DNA of 64,000 bases from Paracraurococcus lichenis. Its GTDB lineage: Bacteria > Pseudomonadota > Alphaproteobacteria > Acetobacterales > Acetobacteraceae. The stretch spans positions 24,895-88,894 of the forward strand of contig NZ_JAUTWS010000025.1 of assembly GCF_030657435.1 (NCBI RefSeq), given 5' to 3'. Every line of letters starts with the position of its first letter. Within the stretch, counting starts at the first letter, position 1. Made by a program: the position numbers and the translations under genes. The notes beneath the pieces are model-generated. The model did no database searches. It had not been told where the DNA came from and worked only from the letters and a program-made list of their open reading frames with translations. This document shows, in pieces, positions 1 through 6,548 of this stretch.

Positions 1-215
1 CCGCCAGCGCCGGCGATGATGACCCGGAGCCCCCGCCCGCGCGCCGTCCGGGCATAGTCATGCAGGCGGTCCGGCGTGCGGTGGGCGGAGACCACCTTCG
101 TCTCGTGCGGCACGCCGAGCCGCTCCAGCGTCTCGGCGGCATGGCGCATCGTCTCCCAGTCGGAGCGGCTGCCCATGATGACGCCGACGAGCGGCGCCGG
201 CCCTGTGGGGGTCAT
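1..215 (-). CDS. purE: N5-carboxyaminoimidazole ribonucleotide mutase PurE (N-terminal part, runs off the left edge)
   Basis: PurE converts N5-CAIR to 4-carboxyaminoimidazole ribonucleotide in purine synthesis. The 71 complete codons visible from the ATG at 213-215 carry the family landmarks: MGSRSD at residues 14-19, the SAHRTP phosphate/substrate loop at about 43-48, and the start of the IIAGAGG segment at about 66-72. The gene continues beyond position 1, so only about 40% of the usual ~160 residues is present. It reads in the same direction as the DUF465 gene at 230-430 lying just upstream, 14 bases from its start. Identification is secure from the motifs; completeness cannot be judged. 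Confidence 0.93.
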   Translation of the reverse strand, partial: MTPTGPAPLVGVIMGSRSDWETMRHAAETLERLGVPHETKVVSAHRTPDRLHDYARTARGRGLRVIIAGAG

Positions 216-229
216 GTTCCGTGACGTAC

Positions 230-430
230 CTAGGCAATGATGTCGGGGAGCAGCCGGCTCTCGAGCCAGGCGATCTCGTCCTTGATCTTCAGCTTGCGCT
301 TCTTCAGCCGCTGCACCTGGAGCTGGTCGGTCAGGCTGTCCGACAGCCGGGCGATGACCGTGTCCAGGTCGCGATGCTCGCTCCGCATCTCATGGAGCCG
401 GCGCAGCAGGGATTCGCGATCATCGAGCAT
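230..430 (-). CDS. YdcH/DUF465 family small coiled protein
   Basis: A 66-residue, highly charged, predicted helical protein beginning MLDDRESLLRRLHEM. The heptad-like leucines, the LQRLKKRKLKIKDEI-type basic core (here VQRLKKRKLKIKDEI) and the LPDIIA ending are characteristic of the DUF465/YdcH family, whose function is unknown. I chose the ATG at 428-430. A GTG six codons upstream (446-448) is possible, since neither site has a strong Shine-Dalgarno. It sits 14 bases upstream of purE on the same strand and is divergent from a second DUF465 gene at 568. This purE-adjacent divergent DUF465 pair is a familiar alphaproteobacterial arrangement. Confidence 0.8.
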   Translation of the reverse strand: MLDDRESLLRRLHEMRSEHRDLDTVIARLSDSLTDQLQVQRLKKRKLKIKDEIAWLESRLLPDIIA

Positions 431-567
431 GGGGATATGCACTCGGACGTGAAACAGGGATGCAATCCCTCGCGGGCCGCCATTACCATGCCCCTGTGCG
501 GGCGCAACAGCATGGCCTGCCGGCCGGCTGTCCCCCGTGCACCACAGGGTCAAAGGGAGAATGCCGA

Positions 568-738
568 ATGAACACTTCGCCGAGACTCCGCTCCCTCGAG
601 GAGCGGCATGCGGTGCTTGACCGGCAGATCGGCGAAGAGGACGCGCGGCCAAGGCCGGACGAGGGGGAACTCCAAAGGCTGAAACGCGAGAAGCTGCGGG
701 TGAAGGAGGAGATGGAGCGCCTGCGGCGGGAGGGCTGA
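568..738 (+). CDS. YdcH/DUF465 family small coiled protein
   Basis: A 56-residue charged helical protein, MNTSPRLRSLEERHAV at the N terminus and the family core LQRLKREKLRVKEEMERL near the C terminus. It belongs to the same DUF465 family as the divergent gene at 230-430 but to a distinct subgroup (the LEERHAVLDRQI type). The ATG at 568 follows a good ribosome site, GGGAGA at 555-560. No enzymatic residues are evident. A 10-bp GC hairpin (753-777) follows the stop and probably ends the transcript. Function unknown; the shared core suggests helical bundle formation or a regulatory role, which is inference. Confidence 0.82.
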   Translation: MNTSPRLRSLEERHAVLDRQIGEEDARPRPDEGELQRLKREKLRVKEEMERLRREG

Positions 739-752
739 CGCGTCCTTCGAAC

Positions 753-777
753 CCTCCCCCGGTCCTGCCGGGGGAGG
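753..777. terminator. Terminator-like hairpin between convergent genes
   Basis: Perfect 10-bp stem CCTCCCCCGG / CCGGGGGAGG with a 5-base loop, lying between the DUF465 gene ending at 738 and the convergent trcR ending at 846. No T-tract follows on either strand, so it is hairpin-type rather than a textbook intrinsic terminator; bidirectional use is inferred from position. Confidence 0.5.
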
Positions 778-845
778 ACCAACCCGGCCTGCGCGCCGGG
801 CCGTTCAGGCCTCCGGGCCTCGCGGCGTCCAGATCGCCCGGCCGC

Positions 846-1418
846 TCAGGCCACCGTCTCCTCGGCATCCGAGAGCGGTACCGGCGGCAGGTGCGCCGGG
901 CGCTCCCCGGCCGCGGCGACCGCGGCATTCAGGTCGGACTGCGTGCAGAGGCCGAGGATCACCGGATCGCGCGGCTTGATGTTGGCGCTGTTCCAGTGCG
1001 TCCGGTCGCGCACCTTGGCGATCGTCTCCTTGGTGGTGCCGAGCAGCTTGCCCACCGCGGCATCCGACATGTGGGGATAGTGCCGCAGCACCCAGGCGAT
1101 GGCGTCCGGGCGGTCGTTGCGCTTGGAGACGGGGGTGTACTTGGCGCCCTTGCCGCGCGTCTTCGGCACCGGCAGGGCGTTCTGCGCCATCTGCAGCCGG
1201 GCGGTCGGGTCCGCCTCGCAGCGGGCGATCTCCTCCCGCGACAACTGGCCGTTCAGCACGGGATCGTAGCCGATGATCCCCTGCGCCACCTCGCCATCGG
1301 CGATCGCCTGCACCTCCAGCGGGTGCATGCCGACGAAATCCGCGACCTGGTCGAAAGTCAGGGACGTCTTCTCGATCAGCCACACGGCGGTGGCCTTCGG
1401 CATCAATGGCTGGGTCAT
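846..1418 (-). CDS. trcR: TrcR-like cell-cycle transcriptional regulator (DUF1013)
   Basis: A 190-residue protein starting MTQPLMPKATAVWLIEKTSLTF, matching the alphaproteobacterial DUF1013 family (COG3820) annotated as cell cycle transcriptional regulator TrcR. The N-terminal helix-turn-helix-like segment FDQVADFVGMHPLEVQAIADG (split over residues ~20-42) and a second one, SDAAVGKLLGTTKETI (~120-135), are visible. The central linker contains the GKGAKYTP segment. ATG at 1416-1418 is preceded by AGAAGG with a 9-base gap. It is monocistronic, facing a DUF1192 gene across a short divergent region. DNA binding is family knowledge; its target genes are not visible here. Confidence 0.82.
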   Translation of the reverse strand: MTQPLMPKATAVWLIEKTSLTFDQVADFVGMHPLEVQAIADGEVAQGIIGYDPVLNGQLSREEIARCEADPTARLQMAQNALPVPKTRGKGAKYTPVSKRNDRPDAIAWVLRHYPHMSDAAVGKLLGTTKETIAKVRDRTHWNSANIKPRDPVILGLCTQSDLNAAVAAAGERPAHLPPVPLSDAEETVA

Positions 1419-1535
1419 GGGGCGTAACCTTCTGGGCGGAGCCGGGGGACAACCGGGCATCCCCGCCGCGGCATCCCCCGCGATATAGAGTTGGCCCCCC
1501 GCAGGGTCAAAGCCCGGACGAGATGGGAGAAAGCG

Positions 1536-1730
1536 ATGATGGAGGAGGATGCGCCGAGGCCCGCCACCGGCTTCGTGCCGGCGAAGCTGGATGGCTGGGG
1601 AGTTGAGGAACTGAAGCATTACATCGCGCGGCTGCAGGCGGAGATCGCCCGGGCCGAGGCGGCGATCGCGCGGCTGCAGGCGCATCGCGGCGCCGCCGAG
1701 GCGCTGTTCCGGCGGCCCGGCGAGGGGTGA
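1536..1730 (+). CDS. DUF1192 family small protein
   Basis: A 64-residue protein with acidic start (MMEEDAPRP) and a C-terminal amphipathic helix LQAEIARAEAAIARLQAHR ending in a AAEALF motif, typical of the alphaproteobacterial DUF1192 family of unknown function. Two in-frame ATGs (1536, 1539) follow GGGAGA at 1525-1530; either is acceptable. The gene is divergent from trcR and ends 22 bases before the convergent chemotaxis receptor. It looks like a short coiled-coil protein; no catalytic residues are visible. Confidence 0.78.
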   Translation: MMEEDAPRPATGFVPAKLDGWGVEELKHYIARLQAEIARAEAAIARLQAHRGAAEALFRRPGEG

Positions 1731-1752
1731 GGGCCGGGCCGCCGGCCCGTCC

Positions 1753-3830
1753 TCAGGCCGCGCGGATGGCGCCGAGGAAGGCGTCGACCTTGCGGTTCAG
1801 CGCCCCGGCCTCGCGGGCGAGGTCGCCGGAGGCGGCGCGGAGCTGCGCCGCCGCCGCGCCGGTGCGGTCCGCCCCCTGGGTCACGCCGGCGGTATGCTGC
1901 GTCACCTCGCGGGTGCCCGCGGCGGCCTCGGTCACCGCGTGACCGATCTCGCGCGTGGCGGCGGACTGCGCCTCCGTCGCCGCGGCCACCTGCGCCGTGA
2001 TGCCGTTCAGCTCGTCGATGGTGCGGGCGATGCCGCCGATCGCGCCCACGGCCTGCTCGGTCTCGGCCTGCATGGCGGCGATCTGGGCGCCGATCTGCTC
2101 CGCGCCTGCGCCGTCTGCTCGGCAAGGCTCTTCACCTCCGTCGCCACCACCGCGAAGCCCTTGCCGGCCTCGCCCGCCCGCGCCGCCTCGATCGTCGCAT
2201 TCAGGGCGAGGAGGTTGGTCCGGCCGGCGATGTCGGCGATCATCCGGACCACCTCGCCGATGCCCTGCGCCGCGGCGGAGAGCGCCTGCACCGCGCTGTT
2301 GGTGGAGCGCGCCCCCTCGGCCGCGCGATGCGCCGCGGCGGCGCTGCCATTGACCTGCTGCGAGATGCCGTTGACCGAGGCCAGCAGCGCCTCCGTCGAG
2401 TCCGCGACGCGCTGGACGTTCACGCTCGCCTGGTCCGCCGCCGCGGCGACCGCCGAGGCCCGGCTCCGGCCCTGCTGCGCCGTCGCCTCCATCTCGCCGG
2501 CGGTGGCATCGAGCGCGCCGGCCGCCGTCGTCACGCTCCGCAGCGCCGCCGCCGCTTCCTCCTCGAAGCCGCGCACCAGCGCCTCCAGCCGCTCGGCCCG
2601 CGCCGCGCGGGCGCCGGCCTCGGCGAGCTGCGCCGCCGCCATCGCCTCCCGCTCCGCCGCCGCGGCGCGCAGCTTCTCGACCGCCGCGGCCATGCCGCCG
2701 AGCTCGTCCTGCCGCGCGCGCCCCGGCACGGCGAGGTCGAGCGCGCCGGCCGCGATGCGTTCCGTCGTCCCGGTGAGATGCCGCAGCGGCGAGACGATGC
2801 GCCGCATCAGCGCCACCACCGACCCGATGCCGAGGCCGAGCGCCGCGACGACGAGCGCCAGGGCCATGGCCAGGCCGTGCGAGGCGGAGCGCGCGGCGCG
2901 GGCGCTTTCGGCCAGCGCATCGTCCAGCGCCGCGTCGCGCAGCGCCAGGATCTCGGACTGCATCGGCACGCTCCAGGCCCGGTACTCGGACAGCGACTCC
3001 GGCCAGGCCGGGGCCGCGGCGCCCTCGCCGGCCGCGGCGCGGGCGCGGCCGATGTCGACCATGCGCTGCCAGCGCGGCTCGTGCTGCCGCTCGAAGCCCT
3101 CCCGCAACTGCCTGATCGCCGCGAGGACGCCGGGCGTGGCGGCGCCCGTCTCGACCAGCCTCTGGGCATTCCCCCAGGCCTGGGCGAGGCGGCCGGTGAG
3201 CCGATCCGCCGCCACGACCTGCGCCATCGGGACGCTGCGGCCGCCGATCCAGGCATTGATCATCAGGTTCCGCTGGCCCGTCTGGTCGCGCATGTCCATG
3301 GCCTGGGCCGCCACCTCGACGAGGCCGGCGGCCAGCGGGCTGCCGCCCGCGATGTGCCGCGTCGCCTCCTGCACCAGGCCGCCGAGGCTGGCGGACTGCG
3401 CGGCCCGCAGGGTGATGATCCCCGGGGCGAAGCCGGGATCCCGCTCGGGCAGGGGCCGCGCGACGAGGGTGGCAAGTTGCTCGCGCAGCCGGGCGATCGC
3501 GGCCCTGGCCTCGGCGGGCGGGCGCGCGTCGAGGCCGGCGCCGAGGGCGCTGCGTCGGGCCGCCTCCAGCAGCGCATCGGTCCGCTCGCGCATGGTGGCG
3601 AGGATGGCGTTGTCGGGCGCCGCCACCAGGGCCGAGGTGGTGATCTGGCCGAGTTCGAGGACGAAGGCGGTGCGGGCGCGCTGCACGTCGCTGATGACCT
3701 GCGTAGCGGCTCCGGCCTCGGTGGCGCCGCGCCACGCCGCCCACTCCCGGGCCGACATCCAGCCGGAGGCGAGAAGGCCGGGGATGGAGACGGCAGCGAA
3801 GCCGAGCAGGAAGGTGGTGCGGATGCGCAT
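1753..3830 (-). pseudogene. Methyl-accepting chemotaxis protein, disrupted by a -1 frameshift in the signalling hairpin
   Basis: Transmembrane receptor: first membrane segment at residues ~1-25, a large periplasmic helical sensor domain, second membrane segment at ~317-340, HAMP at ~340-390, then the cytoplasmic helical bundle with the hairpin-tip signature NLLALNATIEAARAGE followed by GKGFAVVATEVKSLAEQT. At about 2102-2103 the frame breaks: in the first frame the protein degenerates after SLAEQTAQA and stops at 2007. In the next frame EQIGAQIAAMQAETEQ continues in register to a natural end at 1753. One missing base inside a GCG-CG(G) run explains it. Either a true mutation or a sequencing error; the rest of both halves is intact. 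It lies 104 bases downstream of the XRE regulator, same strand. Confidence 0.85.
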
Positions 3831-3934
3831 TATTTGGCATGCCTAATGGTTAGGCTGCGACCATCTCGTTAATCCGTTGCCGAAGCCTTGACATCGGTGC
3901 CTCCGGTCGCGGCGGCACGGCGAATGCGGAGGCC

Positions 3935-4771
3935 TCAGCCGGCCGGGTGGTAGGTCTCGATCCGCAATTCCCGCAGCGTCAGGTCCTGCGCGGTGCCGAG
4001 GGTCGCGATGGTGGTCAGGAACCGCGTGCGGCCGCCCTCCGGTGCCAGCATCTCCACCGGCACGACCAGCGGCGCCGCGGCGCCGAGCGGCCGGTTGCGC
4101 AGCAGCGCCGCGACGCCGGGCTGGGCCAGCGCCTCCTCGATCGGCGGGCGGCGGGCCGGGTCGGCGCTGGGCAGCCGCGCCTCGCGCTGCACCCGCTCCA
4201 GCAGGGCGCGGGCGACCTCGGGCCAATTGCCGATGATCCGCCGGGCGCCTGCGGGATGGCAGAGCAGCCGCAGCAGGTTCGGCCGCGGCGCCGGCAGCAG
4301 GGCGAGGCGGGGCAGGGGTCCGGGGCCGACCTCCGGCTCCGCCCCTCCGGCCAGGCAGGCGTCGAGCGCCGGGCCATAGGCCGCGTTCACCATGACGATG
4401 TCCCAGGCGGCATCGAAGGCGACCGCCGGCAGCGGGTCGTGCCGCGCCAGGATCAGCCGCAGCGCCGCCAGCACCTCGGCCATGGCGGGCGCCTCCAGCG
4501 GCGTCTCCCGGTGCGCCGGGGCATGGCCGGCGGCGAGCAGCACGCGGTCGGCCTCCCGCGGCGGGACGCCCAGCACCTCGCAGAGCCGCAGCACGAGGCC
4601 GGGGCTCGGCCGGGCACGGCCGGTCTCGACGAAGCTGAGATGGCGGGTGGAGATGCCGGCCTCGAGCGCCAGGTCCATCTGGCTGAGGCGCCGGGCGCGG
4701 CGGGCGGTGGCGAGCAGGGCGCCGGCGCCGGCCGGGCCCGCGGGCAGGGCAGGGCTGAGGAGACCGTCCAT
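3935..4771 (-). CDS. XRE-family regulator with MmyB-like ligand-binding domain
   Basis: A 278-residue regulator. Residues ~18-75 form an XRE helix-turn-helix (LSQMDLALEAGISTRHLSF, ETGRARPSP), and the C-terminal ~180 residues match the MmyB-like domain (AFDAAWDIVMVN, NLLRLLCHP, LTLRELRIETYHP ending). This family senses unknown ligands through a PAS-like pocket. I start at ATG 4769-4771 because two upstream in-frame ATGs (4807, 4822) fall inside a perfect 23-bp palindrome at 4803-4825 that looks like an operator. The regulator therefore probably controls its own transcription. Relatives often sit next to the short-chain dehydrogenase they control; none is adjacent here. Confidence 0.83.
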   Translation of the reverse strand: MDGLLSPALPAGPAGAGALLATARRARRLSQMDLALEAGISTRHLSFVETGRARPSPGLVLRLCEVLGVPPREADRVLLAAGHAPAHRETPLEAPAMAEVLAALRLILARHDPLPAVAFDAAWDIVMVNAAYGPALDACLAGGAEPEVGPGPLPRLALLPAPRPNLLRLLCHPAGARRIIGNWPEVARALLERVQREARLPSADPARRPPIEEALAQPGVAALLRNRPLGAAAPLVVPVEMLAPEGGRTRFLTTIATLGTAQDLTLRELRIETYHPAG

Positions 4772-4802
4772 GCCGCCAGGGTCGCGCGGCCGGCGCGCGA
4801 AA

Positions 4803-4825
4803 TCCATGACCTCGGAGGTCATGGA
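4803..4825. promoter_or_regulatory. 23-bp perfect palindrome, probable autoregulatory operator of the XRE gene
   Basis: Arms TCCATGACCTC and GAGGTCATGGA around a single central G (4814). It ends 31 bases upstream of the chosen start of the XRE/MmyB regulator. Such a long perfect inverted repeat is not expected by chance and its position fits a dimeric HTH repressor site. Binding by this regulator is inference. Confidence 0.72.
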
Positions 4826-4914
4826 ACCGCGGAGCGGGTCGCGCACATGGCAAAGGCCGGCGGGGATGCCCCGCCGGCCCTCATTCGGGATCCGTCCCGT
4901 CCGCACACATGGCC

Positions 4915-5088
4915 GGCCGATTCAGACCTTCGCGCCATCCGGCGCTTCGGTCATCGGGCCGCGCAGGTGGCGGGCCGATTCGGACCTCCGCGCCTTGCGG
5001 CGCTGCGGTCATCGGGCCGCGCAGATGGCGGTCCGGTTCAGACCTCCGCGCCCTGCGGCGCTGCGGTCACCGGGCCGCTCAGGCGGCC
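4915..5088. repeat. Three tandem 58-bp hairpin repeats
   Basis: Units 4915-4972, 4973-5030 and 5031-5088 share the pattern GGCCGATTCAGACCTTCG, a small hairpin, then CGGTCATCGGGCCGCGCAG. The hairpin stem GCGCC/GGCGC is kept in all three while its 4-base loop varies (ATCC, TTGC, CTGC). The third unit covers the hsp20 stop codon (5079-5081) and the last two codons. A fourth, solitary copy lies at 63867-63909 with the stem changed to GGGCC/GGCCC, that is, with a compensated base pair. This marks a REP-like palindromic family. Confidence 0.8.
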
Positions 5089-5561
5089 TGGGCCTGCGCG
5101 CCCTGCTCGTTCGCGGTGATCTGCGGCTGCGCCTGCGGGCGGCCGGCCTGCACCGGGATCTGGCGGGGCTTCAGGGCCTCCGGCACCACGCGCTTCAGGG
5201 CAAGCTGCAGCAGGCCGTTCTCCAGCGTCGCGCCCTCGACCACGATGTGGTCGGCGAGGACGAAGCGGCGCTCGAAGGCGCGGCCGGCGATGCCACGATA
5301 GAGGAAGCTGCGGCCATCCTCGGCCTGCGGGGCGCGGCCGGCGACGGTCAGCACGTTCTCCCGCGCGACCACATCGATGTCGCCCGGGCCGAAGCCGGCG
5401 ACGGCCATGGTCAGGACATAGGTGTCCTCACCGGTCTTCTCGATGTTGTACGGGGGATAGCCCTGCGCGTCGGTGAGGCTGCGGGCGCTCTCGAGCTGGC
5501 GGGCCAGCCGGTCGAAGCCGATGGCGGTGCGGAAGAGCGGAGAGAAATCGATGGCGTTCAC
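5079..5561 (-). CDS. Small heat shock protein, Hsp20/IbpA family
   Basis: A 160-residue ATP-independent holdase chaperone. It starts MNAIDFSPLFRTAIGFDRLA, the classic alphaproteobacterial IbpA N terminus, and has an alpha-crystallin domain at ~35-130 (YNIEKTGEDTYVLTMAVAGF, GRAFERRFVLADHI, ENGLLQLALKRVVPE). The C terminus is extended by a Gln/Ala-rich tail, with IPV as the I-x-V anchor. The start is GTG (5559-5561) behind a strong AAGGAGG. A heat-shock-like promoter at 5692-5720 and a ROSE-like leader (5562-5683) suggest both RpoH and RNA-thermometer control. The gene end overlaps the 58-bp repeats. Confidence 0.92.
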   Translation of the reverse strand: MNAIDFSPLFRTAIGFDRLARQLESARSLTDAQGYPPYNIEKTGEDTYVLTMAVAGFGPGDIDVVARENVLTVAGRAPQAEDGRSFLYRGIAGRAFERRFVLADHIVVEGATLENGLLQLALKRVVPEALKPRQIPVQAGRPQAQPQITANEQGAQAQAA

Positions 5562-5683
5562 GTCGAACCTCCTTGAGGAAGCAAGGTCGATAGGCGCTTG
5601 CGATCCCCGACCCGGAGACGGCCCCGTGCGGGCGCCGCGGAAGGCTGGGAACCACGCCCGAGGCCCCGTCAGGGCGCCTCGGA
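5562..5683 (-). promoter_or_regulatory. Putative ROSE-type RNA thermometer leader of hsp20
   Basis: The ~120-nt leader between the predicted heat-shock promoter and the GTG start holds several hairpins. One is CCGAGG/CCTCGG at 5658-5663/5677-5682; the start-proximal one is CCTTG(CTTCCT)CAAGG at 5571-5586. The last hairpin contains the TTGCT element and pairs half of the AAGGAGG ribosome site, the arrangement typical of ROSE elements on alphaproteobacterial hsp20 genes. Fold and temperature response are inferred, not computed. Confidence 0.5.
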
Positions 5684-5690
5684 CGCTCCG

Positions 5691-5730
5691 AAAATAGAAA
5701 ACGCCGCCCCCCGGTTCAAGGGGGCGGCGC
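5691..5730 (-). terminator. Intrinsic terminator of rpmE (also carries a heat-shock-like promoter)
   Basis: On the minus strand a GC stem CGCCGCCCCC / GGGGGCGGCG with loop TTGAACC is followed by a T-rich run (TTTTCTATTTT), 30 bases past the rpmE stop. This is the only textbook Rho-independent terminator in the window. Confidence 0.8.
5692..5720 (-). promoter_or_regulatory. Candidate RpoH (sigma-32) promoter for hsp20
   Basis: CTTGAA (5715-5720) and CTATTT (5692-5697) separated by exactly 17 bases, followed by TCGG, resemble the alphaproteobacterial RpoH pattern CTTGAA...CYTATNT. The -35 box is the loop of the rpmE terminator and the -10 box is its T-tract. Transcription would start near 5683 and produce the ROSE-like leader. 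Confidence 0.55.
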
Positions 5731-5759
5731 TGCGAAAAATCCCGAGGCGGACGAGCGGC

Positions 5760-5987
5760 TTACTTCTTCCGCATGCCGATGCCGGCGAACTTCTTGTTGA
5801 ACTTCGCCACCTGCCCGCCGGTGTCGATCACGCGCTGCACGCCGGTCCAGGCCGGGTGGGATTTCGGGTCGATGTCGAGGCGGATGGTGTCGCCCTCCTT
5901 GCCGGTGCAGGACCGGGTCTTGAAGGTCGTCCCATCGGTCATGACGATGTTGATCTCGTGGTAGTCGGGATGGATGTCCGGCTTCAT
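5760..5987 (-). CDS. rpmE: 50S ribosomal protein L31
   Basis: A 75-residue L31 (MKPDIHPDYHEINIVMTDG, then RLDIDPKSHPAWTG and a basic C terminus). Unlike zinc-binding L31 proteins it lacks the CxxC pair; only a single cysteine (RSCTG) is present, so this is the zinc-free form usual in many alphaproteobacteria. ATG at 5985-5987. Upstream a sigma-70-like pair TTGCGT (6066-6071) and CTATAG (6043-6048) with a 17-base spacer probably drives it, and a strong terminator follows at 5691-5730. Confidence 0.93.
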   Translation of the reverse strand: MKPDIHPDYHEINIVMTDGTTFKTRSCTGKEGDTIRLDIDPKSHPAWTGVQRVIDTGGQVAKFNKKFAGIGMRKK

Positions 5988-6042
5988 GGCGCGCTCGTGC
6001 AGCTTGGCGCAGCCGATACCGACCGGCCGCGGGAAGCGGGGG

Positions 6043-6071
6043 CTATAGGCGCAAGGCGGGGCCGGACGCAA
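6043..6071 (-). promoter_or_regulatory. Putative sigma-70 promoter of rpmE
   Basis: TTGCGT at 6066-6071 and CTATAG at 6043-6048, spacer 17 bases, about 55 bases upstream of the rpmE ATG. Assigned by pattern only. Confidence 0.45.
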
Positions 6072-6106
6072 CCTTCCCGGCGGGTACCGGGGCCGGGATG
6101 CCGCTC

Positions 6107-6514
6107 TCAGCCATGCAGCACCGCCCCCTTGGTCGCCTTGTCCAGGTCGCGCCGCGGCCCCCGCAGGCCGAGCCCGACCAGGTCCGGCGCCTCGGCCGGC
6201 TCTTCCCGGAAGGCGGCGCGGTTCGCGGCGTCGTGGCCGGTCGAGAACATGGCGCGGACATAGGCCGCCCGGGTCAGCCCGCGCTCGATCGCCTGTCCCC
6301 AGGCGCGCCGCAGCACCTCCGGCGGGGCGGCGAAGACGAGGATCGGCTGGCCGAGCAGCCGGGCATGCCGGCGGCCGAGGGCATCCTCGTAGGGCTCGCC
6401 CAGCGCGTCCGGCGCCTCGGCGGCGATGCCGGTGGCGAGGAAGGCCGTGACGTTCAGCTTCTGCCAGACCGCGAGGTCGTCGAGGACCAGGATGGCCACC
6501 TTGGTGTCGAACAT
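6107..6514 (-). CDS. DUF2000 domain protein
   Basis: A 135-residue protein beginning MFDTKVAILVLDDLAVWQKL, with the TGIAAEAPDALGEPYEDA and GQPILVFAA segments of the DUF2000 family (a PTH2-like alpha/beta fold of unknown function). The ATG lies at 6512-6514. It sits 34 bases downstream of the AraC regulator on the same strand, so the two are probably co-transcribed; AraC-DUF2000 pairs recur in proteobacteria. No signal peptide or membrane segment is visible. Confidence 0.8.
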   Translation of the reverse strand: MFDTKVAILVLDDLAVWQKLNVTAFLATGIAAEAPDALGEPYEDALGRRHARLLGQPILVFAAPPEVLRRAWGQAIERGLTRAAYVRAMFSTGHDAANRAAFREEPAEAPDLVGLGLRGPRRDLDKATKGAVLHG

Positions 6515-6548
6515 GCCGTGCCGCCTCCCCGGGATGGACGGCGCGAGT

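Noticed and set aside
739..780. GGGTTCGAAGG on the minus strand looked like a tRNA T-arm
   Set aside because: No acceptor stem, anticodon arm or D-arm can be drawn around it; the hairpin there is terminator-like.
1894..3846. 650-codon frame antisense to the chemotaxis receptor
   Set aside because: Ser/Ala/Arg-rich shadow; the minus-strand frame pair shows receptor domains in order.
4915..5088. The tandem repeats as a CRISPR array
   Set aside because: Units abut with no unique spacers, repeat length is 58 bp, and no cas genes are nearby.
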